NCBI GenBank assembly: GCA_018398765.1
Contig: JAHBMJ010004391.1
Location: 1-61,890, forward strand
Direction of reading: 5' to 3'
Source of the DNA: Chromera velia
Lineage: Eukaryota; Sar; Chromeraceae
DNA: 61,890 nucleotides
Positions 49,345 through 61,890 of this stretch are shown here, in pieces. Under the pieces are notes generated by a model, which did not search any database, was not told the DNA's origin, and saw nothing but the letters and a program-made list of their open reading frames with translations. The first letter of the stretch is position 1, and each line of letters starts with the position of its first letter. A program made the position numbers and the translations under genes.

Positions 49345-50684
49345 TAAAATTAAAAACATATGTTTCAAAAAAATTGTTTAAACAAGTAAGCAGATAATTT
49401 AATACTAAGGTAGACATACTGTTGTTAATATTATGAAAATCTGTCGACCATGTAAATTATTTTTTATTTTACTTGAACATGTATATATATAGAGCGAAGC
49501 ACTTTAAACGAACCTGGAAACCAACGAGATACGCATACAGGAGTATCAGTTTCATTCAGAGTCTAATCGCAGTGGTGGAATCCAGTCTGTATCACCTCTG
49601 CACCGAATCTGCAGCAAGGTCCAGAGAAGCATGAAAGAGGAAGAAGCGCGGCTTCTTCATTCCTTTCAGTCATGTCTATCTCCAGGTCTATCTACAGGAA
49701 GGACCACCGAAAAGGACTCAATCTATCTCGGTCTGCATGAATACAGTGTTACGAAGAAATCCTGTGAGACAAACGCCTTCAGTGACGCATGTAAGAGAAA
49801 AAGGAACACGTGAACACGCTGTCTCTGCCTTCTCTCTTTTCAACTGACTTCTTCCTTCGTCATTCCTTCGTGCCGTTCTTCTCTGTCTGTCAGTTTCCCC
49901 CCTTTCATTTTTTGGTCCTTTTGAATTAAACAACAGCATTCACTCAACGATGGAAGGAGAAATGAGGAAGAGAAGAATTCGCTACTCTTAAACAGTTGAC
50001 TTTTCTTCAGGCCTCCAAGGAGAAACTTAAAGTCATAAGATGATGAAGAAAAGGGACGCAGCGGCATCCTTTCCTTCTCAGTTTTTTCCTTGGTATTTCC
50101 ACTGGTCCCTAAAAGCAACCCTGGGCTTTCCTATTTGCTTTCCTACCTGCCCCGAAATGAAATGTCAACGAGGGGGGGAAACGGAGAGTGATTTTTCTCT
50201 CTCTTTTTCTTTCTCTTCTTTCATGTCTACATCAAAATCATATTTTTGAAACGACCACCGTAGTAGCCTTCCTCCGTCTGCTTGTGGTCGAGAAAAACAG
50301 CAGCATCAACCACTTAGTTAGAAAGTGCACCAGGCACACAGAAAGAAACACCGACATGAAATTTACGGTCATTTATTCACTCAATGCACACAGACGCGGC
50401 TGCATGCGGTGACACGCAAACAAACGAAGAGATGGGGCGAAAACAGCTTTTTCTTGTGTTTCTCTCTTTGCTTTCCAAGGCCTTCCACTCTTGAGGACAA
50501 ACAAACTCGCCAAAGAATTCTTCCTCCTCGTCTCTCTGGCGAAACGAACGAAGAAAGGGAGAAAGAAACAAAGAGAGAGAAAGAGAAAGAGGAGACTCTG
50601 TTCACCAGGCCTTACCATCGTCAATCAACAAAAAGAAAAAAAAATCCGTTTGATTTTCCCCAGCTTTCTCTCGGTCCATTCCTT
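49345..50684. other. Intergenic region 3' of the Gly-rich secreted protein gene
   Basis: Short AT-rich start (49345-49490) containing a TATATATA stretch, then unremarkable DNA. A 60-codon frame at 49631-49813 has no recognisable features. The right part should include the 3' UTR of the minus-strand gene. Confidence 0.5.
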
Positions 50685-53155
<2,471 letters not shown>

Positions 53156-54853
53156 CGCTGGTCAATCTAAACGGACAAGGAGACGGAAACTTCCAAGAAG
53201 AGCCCTGACTGGATACAAATGAGGGGACGTCACGTTCCGTCGAACCAGATGCTTTCACCCTACGTAATCAAACAGCACTACAACTAGTGGCGAATCAAAA
53301 ATGCGGCATTTCGCACTGTATGTAGATTGACAGACTGGCACTCCCTGCAACACTGCAAATCATCTCATGCACTGAGCGCGCGCGGCGAGCCGAGAGGTGA
53401 TGCGGCCCCGTAAGGCAGTTGCAATCGGTTTGTGGAACTGCAGCTTTAAATTTTCGAGTTCAAGCACAGTTTTTGAGTTTTTGAAGTTTTTCGGTCATTT
53501 TCTAAAAAAAACATGGAGTGAAATTCGAGTTCGCGAAGTTTTTCAAGAAACTCAAGCTGCATGGTGCAACCTTAAATTTTTGTGCCTCGCGTCGAAAACT
53601 TCAATTACATTAATTACAATACAGCTATCGCCTCGGGGGGCAGCTCAGCTCTGCTGAGATCAGCCGAGAGGCCCTGAGATCGCACGCATCCGCATAACGC
53701 ATTTTTTCATTTTTTGGGGGGGGATTCGGTTCTGTCTCCGTCATGGTCGGTGTCGCCCGAATTCTAAAATGTGCCCCTCAAGCAACTCGCACGGAGCCGT
53801 GATCGCATTATAATATTATATACTTCGCTCTTCATGATACGTGCCCCTCCAGTATCAAGTAACTCGCACGGAGTTAATTGCATATATGTGTTCATACGCG
53901 GTCCCGAAAAGCATATTTTCCGCACGTTGTCGTGGCCCCCGCCATTTGCCCATGCATGCATATATGCATTAATTGAATGATTGAATCCGATATTGAATGA
54001 TTGAATCCGAATTGCAGGCAAGACATGCCCAACATGCAATCAAATTATGGCCGACCCCCTAAATGGCCCCCCGAGGCACTCACCCAACTGGTTGGGTGTA
54101 TCCCGTATATATATATAGCTAGGCCGGTGTTAATTGCAAAGAATTGCATTGTTGCAAAGAGATACACATGCTTGGTCTTCAAATGATGCCTGGCATTCCC
54201 TCGGTGTAAAGTTTTCCTCCCCGGCAAGACCCAATGACCATCCGATAACCAGCAGCGGGAGTTTTCCACGTCTACTGAGTTATTAATAATTGACCTGAAT
54301 CGTTTTCCAAAGCACAGCTCTCTGCATCAAAGAAAGGTTGCGAGAAAGGCTGCGACGACTTGTCCCTGAGTCCCTACACGAAACCAGTCTCCAGTTGTGC
54401 AACCAAACCGAGGAATGGAGGTCCGAGCAGGGTATCTGGCTTCAGGCAACGATGTGGAGGCAAAATATTGAGTGCCTTGGCGTGTTACACGCAGGACGTA
54501 CATCAAGATGAGTGCCTTAGGTGCTCTTTGGGGAGATGCTCGCGAAAGAAAATTTTCAAAACTCGGTTTTTTGCATGTCTTTTGCAGCTGAGAGAACGGC
54601 CTCTCGCATTGACGTATAGGTTCATGTGTCCAGAAGAAGACGGCATGCATGGGAACTTTTTAGGGCAGAAGCCTTGAAGAAGTCTTCCAGACATCTTCCA
54701 GGTCTCTTGAAGCATGCCCAGCCACTCGAGCAAAAGGGCATTGCACTTGGATTTCTGTGGCACGTATATAGAAAAATCAGGCGTCGTGTCTCCTCAGCTC
54801 CTGCATTTGCACCCATACACTTCCCTCCGTAGACGGGTAGATTCGTTCTGTCT
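53156..54853. other. Divergent intergenic region with dispersed repeats
   Basis: Lies upstream of the Gly-rich gene and of the partial gene at 54854. It contains a 46-bp dispersed repeat (53628-53673), two copies of AACTCGCACGGAG (about 53785 and 53861) and a duplicated TTGAATGATTGAATCCGA (about 53975-54010). No exon was recognised with confidence. Confidence 0.5.
53628..53673. repeat. 46-bp dispersed repeat, copy 1
   Basis: Matches 61798-61843 at 44 of 46 positions in the same orientation. The centre holds a perfect 6-bp stem, CTCAGC-TCT-GCTGAG, flanked by CCTCGG and CCGAGAGG. Confidence 0.9.
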
Positions 54854-56548
<1,695 letters not shown>

Positions 56549-58590
56549 TATGGATGTATAAAGCTAAGCGTCGCGTACAGAAAAAATAGTGGCATATGTC
56601 TTTAAAAAAAATCAAACGCAAAGATATAGAAACGTAATTAAGATAAAAAACCTAGGCGTAGGACATCAAAATCAAATAATAAAACATAACATCATTTTTT
56701 CCAGTTTTTTTTTTAATATTTGATTTTGATTTTTTTATTTTTGAAACTAGTTTTGAATTAAACGATCAAAACCTAGGTCAAGTCATTTCAAAACACTAGT
56801 CAAGATGTAAGTTCTAACTGCTTTAATCTTTTTTATAAAAATCTACGAAACACTTTATTTACAATTGTTTTCATTGAGATACATTGAGAGCAAAGACAAT
56901 GACCTCAATCACAGCTTTTAGGCTTGGAGAACAGAATGAGGCTCTAGCACATCGTAGTGATCTGCTTCCACTTTCTGCTGCCAAAGCAAAAAAATTTCTT
57001 TCTTCATCTCCTTTTTATCTAGGACATACAGTCTTCTGTATACATCAGTTTCTTTTCCAAAGACGTGAATCCGCACGTCCTTCATGAATGAGAAGCAAAT
57101 CATTTCCACATACCCACCCCATACACGCCCTTCAATGAGGCGACCTTCCAGAGCACGGGCATATTTGTCTATGTCAAGACTCCGTCTGCCGGACAGGCCC
57201 TCGTCGGACAGAAGGCCGAGTCTCTTGACTTCGTTGGCACAACAGAGCGTAATCCAACCTTCCTCCCCCCCGATCGGTATGCCAAACACAAGGGAAATGC
57301 AAAAATTATGTAAGTCAGCCTATTGTATACAGACTAACTTCAAAATTTATCTCCATAAAAATCGATAAAATTGCTTTCAAAAATCCTAAAACAATAAATT
57401 TGAATTTTTGAAGACGTTTTTAGGTAACCGGAAGGTCCTAGTAGTAACCTATAGGTCAAATTATACATTTTTTGCACTTGAATCATATCGTCATTTTTTT
57501 TTTGTTTTAATTATTATTTTTGATTATTGTTTTTAATATCCTACGCCTAGTAAAAAACACTTTTAAATTCCAGATTTAGCTTTGCACACCGGATATTTCT
57601 GCAGCAAATTTTACTGAAGTTTTTTAGTTGGAAAGAAAAAAGAGTCAACTGTTTTTTTCTTCTTCTTTTTAAATTTTTCCATGTATAATACCATATAAAG
57701 CCAGGTATATGTATGAATGGGTCGATGTGCTAGGTTAACAAACGAACATTGCAAGTCATCCCCCGTGGTTGGCCAGAGCCTAAGTGGTGGCTCACCAGCT
57801 TTACCGTCTCAATTCAATCTAGAATTCAATTTAATTGCCTAGATATAACCTAAGATATAACGGCTTAGTATAACGGCAGTGTTAGGCATATATGATCTTT
57901 AATATAATCATGGCTGTATTCACCGCCACTTAATTATTTAAATTTTGAATTTATTTTTAGCAGACAATGACATGTCCTAATACGTCATAACTGAATTTTT
58001 AGAACTTTTAATTCTTAACTATAGACTTGTATAGACTGATCTAGAGGTTGATAGCATAGACTCGTTAATTACTAGACCTTTATAAAGCTTATAGTAGCCT
58101 TAGCAAGCCTGAGAGAGTAATAGAAACAATTCTTTTTTTGTTTTTGAATAGGAATCCCCTGCTAGATTCACTGCAATTCACATTTCCGTGCAGGAGCTGG
58201 AACCCGATCGATGCTCCCTTCCGAAGCGTGTTTGACTGAAACCATTTTCCTTTATTAAAGCACCACCTTGGACATAAACAACAAAGACAGTAACCAGTCC
58301 GGCAGACAAACAAACAGCCGCCGTGTCACTGGCAGCCAGCCAGACAAAAACAGAAACCCGACAGACAGGTTCAATGATAGACGCGCATGCAGGACACCCA
58401 GGTTCTTGTTACCCATTATTATCGTTTACAGACATATTCCCCTCTCAGTCTGAATTCTCCCAAGAGTGAGTAATGATCTGAGAAACGACCCCAATTGAAC
58501 ACATCGACTTTCCCCCCCTCCGCTTCTCCCTGGTTCCAACAGAGAGAAGTGTGAGCGACTCGAAATAAACGCGGAAACCTGTGTGCATAC
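56549..58590. other. AT-rich island with inverted repeats
   Basis: Long AT-rich stretch without introns or genes other than the OTU fragment at 56918-57289. It carries a CTAGGCGTAGGAYAT inverted pair (about 56652 and 57545) and a local ATCAAAATCAAAT / ATTTGATTTTGAT foldback (about 56667-56735). It probably consists of decayed mobile-element DNA. Confidence 0.5.
56918..57289 (-). pseudogene. OTU-type cysteine protease fragment
   Basis: The minus-strand frame encodes KYARALEG, then VWGGYVEMICFSFMKDVRIH, then FLLWQQKVEADHYDVLEP. This is the C-terminal two thirds of an OTU deubiquitinase domain: WGG-x-x-E helix, the x-I-x-V-F strand and the HYD catalytic histidine. The N-terminal block with the catalytic Asp and Cys (normally D-G-x-C-x-F) is absent, an in-frame stop lies just upstream, and the first codon is not ATG. 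It sits in AT-rich DNA between inverted repeats and is more GC-rich than its surroundings. OTU domains occur in some eukaryotic retroelements and DNA elements as well as host genes. Probably a broken element gene; a missing upstream exon is possible. Confidence 0.45.
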
Positions 58591-58745
58591 GTGAAAGGTC
58601 CAATCGGCCAGTCTGAAAAATGGCACGACTCTCTCCTGTGTTTGTTTTTCTCCGGCAGTCGACGTATGGAGATTTTCCTCCTGCGGGTATCCTTCCTTCA
58701 TCCCCCCCCCCCCCCCTTTTTTTCCCCGATTCCTTCCCTTCCTCC

Positions 58746-58860
58746 TTTTTTACCTCCTTCCTTCCTTCCTTCCTTCCTTCCTTCCTTCCTTCCTTCGTCC
58801 CTTCTTTCCCTCTTTCTCTCCCTTCTTTCCTTCCTTCCTTCCGTCGTTCCTTTCTTCCCG
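58746..58860. repeat. (CTTC)n pyrimidine-rich microsatellite
   Basis: Repeated TTCC units with CGTC and CTTT variants on the plus strand. Confidence 0.95.
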
Positions 58861-59171
58861 TCCCTTTCCTTCAGTCCTTGTCTACATTTTTTTACCCACT
58901 CACAGATTTTTCTTTTTTCGTTGCATCCTCCCTCAGTCTCTTCTCCGATGAATGAATGAGATTTTTTTTTTGCCGTCCCTTAATTCTGCTTTTGCTTTGT
59001 TTCAGCTCGCCTCCTCAAATGTATGTATGCACTTGCGCGTCTTCCTGCGGATGTGTTTTCGTCTCTTTCCATTTCCTGCGCCCTTGTGGTGGTCTTCTTT
59101 CCCGTTCCGGACTTCCATGCACCACCTCATCAGACTGGTTCATCCAGGCACGACAGGACAAGCTAGGGCTT

Positions 59172-59175
<4 letters not shown>

Positions 59176-59236
<61 letters not shown>

Positions 59237-59237
59237 C
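59176..59237. repeat. (TC)n(TG)n microsatellite
   Basis: A CT run passing into a GT run, immediately 3' (in coding sense) of the stop codon of the ML-domain gene. Confidence 0.95.
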
Positions 59238-59252
59238 TGTGCACGTATGTGT

Positions 59253-61536
59253 TTAGGCAACAATGAGCGTCTTCTTTTCCTTTTCCTTCTCCTTCTGCTC
59301 CTCTACCCTCTTCTTGCTCTTGACGACCTTCAAGCTGATGTTCAGACACATCAACTGCGTACCCTTCGAGTCCTTCACCTGCACACACATTGACACGCAC
59401 ACAGATGCATGCAAACATACAGACTTACTCATTCACTCATACACACCGTCAAGAGAGGCATTCATACACACACGCAGAGCCCATCTGCACAGACCATATG
59501 ACTTCAGACCTTTGTATGCCTGCACACTTGCACGTCCACACACACGCCATGGTGGCATGCACGTACTCTGTCAAGTCTGTGTTTTGACGGAGACTATCGT
59601 TCGACCTTGCCAGCTCACAGATGCGCAAACATGTAGGGACAAGGACGGAAAAGAGTCGCGGAGACGATCTGCTCAAGTCTAAGAACTGAGTCAACAGCAG
59701 TGGAGCCATTCGAACGGCTACAGGAAGAGGGCAGGAGGTTCGTGGACGGTCCCGTATGCTGAGCGCGTGCGAGTGCGGAGTGGTTTGGGGTGACTACGTG
59801 TCCTTGACAGTTTTTTGGAACAAGCTTCCCGACAGAAGAAAGCTCTTAACAATTCTGAGTTTGTCTTGCCCCCTTAGTCTTTCAAGAGAGGCTCCTTTCC
59901 TCCTTCCCTGCCATACTCGTTCAGGTCTGACACACTGACCTTGACAGTCCCTTTGAGACTTCCTGAGGGGATGATTTTAGGAATGGAGGTGGTGGCCTTG
60001 ATTGTGACATCCCCTGGGTTGATTGGGCACGAATCGCCTGCAGTCACTCAGACAAAAGGTCAAGATACAAAGAGCTTCAGACGCTTCACGGGATGCATCG
60101 GATAGCTGTAGAGGCAAATGCAGGGAGAGGGAGAAATAGCACAGACAGCCACTACCTTGGCCTGTCAGTAACTTCAACGCAGAGCCTTTGACATCTGAAG
60201 GAGCTCTGCTTCGATGCTCTCCGCACCGTCAGCAACACTCTCGATCTTCCCAGGAAGGAAACAAACAGTCAGTCCTCATTCAACGCCCCCCCATAGATAC
60301 ATGCGCATATGCACCCACCAGCGTCCTTGAGGGCCTGACAGAGGTCGATCGTCTTCTTGTAGGGGATGATGCGGTCATACTTCAAATCGAGGTTGATGGA
60401 GCCTCCGGTGACCTGGAAGGACCGGTTGAAGAAGAAAAGAGAAGAGAAGAGAGGAACAGTCATGAAAGGTGCGGGATCGGGAGAAGGGAGAAAGAGATCA
60501 GTGATGACTTGTGAAAAGTGGAACAAAAAAGGGTGGTATCCTAAAAGGAAGAAAAGAGGGGGAGAGGGAAAGAACCAAAAAGGAAATACAAAGAAATAAT
60601 GAGTCAACAAGACCTTGCGTGTCTTGGCAGCCTTTATTCTTCATTTTTCCGTTTTTCCCGCACCCCTGTGTCTTTCACAGTATTTCTCTTTATTGCTTCT
60701 GCCCGGCGCTTTCTTTTTGTTCTCCACCCAACCGACAGAAAGAAGAACGAAAAACAAGAAAGAGCTTTGAAGGCCGCCGGCCATCCACACCGAAAGAGGG
60801 CGTATCAGACTGTCACAGACAGACAAGTTGACGAAAAGCAAGGCAACGAGGCAGCCATGGAGAACGGCACAAAGCCACACGGATACTGCACACACTGACT
60901 GACGGGCTCTCCCTCAGCAAGGATTCCGTTGACCGAAAAGATGAAGTCTCCACCTGCATGGGCGCATAGGCAAAAAAAAAAAAAAAATCATGCAAATGAT
61001 TTTCGCACTCCTGCAAACACTCCTTCCCCGACCTATGTATCCATATCAACTGTGCCTGTGTTGCTTTCCCACGTAAAAAACTCACGCTTTACAGTCCCAG
61101 CTGAAGAAACAGACGCTTATGACAACCAAAGCTCCCGTGTGCTGCTTGACATTTGCAAAAACAATTGAAAGAAATCCAGCCAACCGACTCACTTCCGTTT
61201 CTATTTGTTACCGAGAAGACGACTTGCCTGTCTGCCTGCCTGCCTGACTGACTGACCAGAGACGGGGGGGTCTGGCGTGATGGTTGCGCCCTTGACTTCC
61301 ATCCTGTTGTCTGCCCCACAGGCGGACCACTCCATTCCAAGGAGGGAGGAGGAGAACTCCAGGCCCTCCAGGGGAGAATCCGAAGATTGCACGGGGGTCT
61401 CTCTATGCACACATCTGCCGTCCGGGCCTTCTCTGTTTGTGCAGAGCAGAAGGGGATCGGCAGAGACGGAGACTGGGGAGACGCACAAGGCGCCCAGAAC
61501 TGTTACGGAAAATACTGCACGCCTCGCCATGGTCAC
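59253..61536 (-). CDS. NPC2-like ML-domain lipid-binding protein, secreted
   Basis: Exons in coding order: 61257-61536, 60904-60953, 60319-60412, 59940-60037, 59253-59378; phases 1, 0, 1, 0 close to give 215 aa. The protein starts with a signal peptide (RRAVFSVTVLGALCVSPVS; a second ATG two codons later is an alternative start). The mature part follows the MD-2-related lipid-recognition (ML/NPC2) pattern: WSACGADNR, then VKGATITPDPPVSGG, FIFSVNGIL, KKTIDLCQAL, GDSCPINPGDV, IPKIIPSGSLKGTVKV and CLNISLKVV. These match the family's conserved Cys pairs and its PCP-like, DLC and CPI-x-PG motifs. ML proteins carry sterols or other lipids inside the endolysosomal lumen or outside the cell. Unusually, the C-terminus ends in a Lys/Glu-rich helix (about 20 residues) and then TLIVA. 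Confidence 0.85.
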
Positions 61537-61890
61537 AGCACACCTTTTCTTTGAAACTTAGGACGACAGTGCGACAGTTCGTTGCGGCGATATCGAGTAA
61601 CCTGAGGGTGTCTAGTACTGCTTTCTGTGCTAAAATTGAAAACTGAACACGGTTGGACAACCATGACTCAGCGAGACGAGACAGCAAGTTCCAACTGCGA
61701 CCTGGTACCAGGATGAAGCGAGTTAGGGGACCGCCCAGCGCGGCCCGCGTAAGTCAACGTGGCGGCGGCCGGTCGAGGTATTAATATAAGGCCGGGGTCG
61801 CCTCGGAGGGCAGCTCAGCTCTGCTAAGATCAGCCGAGAGGCCAAAGCCGTGAAAAAATTCTGGTATCGGGTGGTGCCCGATAAAGGGGG
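61537..61890. promoter_or_regulatory. Upstream region of the ML-domain gene, with dispersed repeat
   Basis: Should contain the promoter of the minus-strand gene. GC-rich near 61720-61775, then copy 2 of the 46-bp repeat. No coding exon recognised before the window ends. Confidence 0.4.
61798..61843. repeat. 46-bp dispersed repeat, copy 2
   Basis: Same orientation as the copy at 53628-53673, with two substitutions; one falls in the central stem (GCTGAG becomes GCTAAG). Confidence 0.9.

Larger units (their letters stand above)
58591..59252. other. Simple-sequence region 3' of the ML-domain gene
   Basis: Contains a C-run/T-run at about 58700-58725, a (CTTC)n block (about 58746-58860) and a (TC)n(TG)n block (59176-59237). 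Open frames here are repeat translations. Confidence 0.7.

Noticed and set aside
49631-49813. 60-codon plus-strand frame
   Set aside because: Too short, no recognisable feature and no neighbouring splice signals.
57084-57368. Plus-strand frames across the OTU fragment as a continuation of the gene ending at 56548
   Set aside because: No acceptor or phase fits, and the minus-strand frame shows a more specific OTU signature over the same bases.
58591-58959. Pro/Ser/Phe-rich frames
   Set aside because: They are translations of (CTTC)n and homopolymer tracts.

Overview
This is nuclear DNA from a eukaryote, read as intron-rich, moderately GC-rich alveolate sequence, most likely a chromerid alga related to apicomplexans (Chromera/Vitrella type). 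The reasons are a CDPK-type calcium-dependent kinase with extra N-terminal EF-hands (a plant and alveolate family), many short spliceosomal introns that start GTCAGT, GTGAGT or GTCGGT and end TGCAG, dense CA/GA/TGAA microsatellites, and AT-rich islands between genes. The species assignment is inference. I rebuilt exons by hand. In every multi-exon model except one uncertain 5' end, the reading frame and intron phase close exactly from start to stop, which is the main support for the models.

Layout. Positions 1-1064 hold no gene but contain a strong hairpin. A CDPK gene lies on the minus strand (1065-5696, 10 exons, about 724 aa). Facing away from it across a 1.1-kb divergent promoter is a giant HECT ubiquitin ligase on the plus strand (6778-37540, about 33 exons, about 7,120 aa). 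It carries SPRY-like, CUB-like, Mind-bomb-like, UBA, ZZ and HECT modules and fills half the window. A single-exon secreted CIA30-like protein follows on the minus strand (38978-39613). It is divergent from a 15-exon plus-strand gene (40491-46350, about 1,493 aa). The C-terminal half of that gene reads as a catalytically dead XPF fold plus helix-hairpin-helix, and I interpret it as a SHOC1/ZIP2-type meiotic crossover protein.

The right third is repeat-rich. It contains a 2.03-kb element with 36-bp terminal inverted repeats and a possible 5-bp target duplication (47311-49339). Next is a minus-strand secreted Gly/Tyr- and Pro/Thr-rich protein built from symmetric phase-1 exons (50685-53155). A partial Cys-containing plus-strand gene of unknown function runs into AT-rich DNA (54854-56548). 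An orphan OTU-protease fragment lies inside that AT-rich DNA (56918-57289). A minus-strand NPC2-like ML-domain lipid-binding protein (59253-61536) comes last. A 46-bp dispersed repeat occurs at 53628 and 61798.

The genes do not form a pathway. Common themes are calcium signalling, ubiquitin, meiotic recombination and secreted proteins. The least expected items are the HECT architecture and the SHOC1/ZIP2-like gene, followed by the two mobile-element-like structures.
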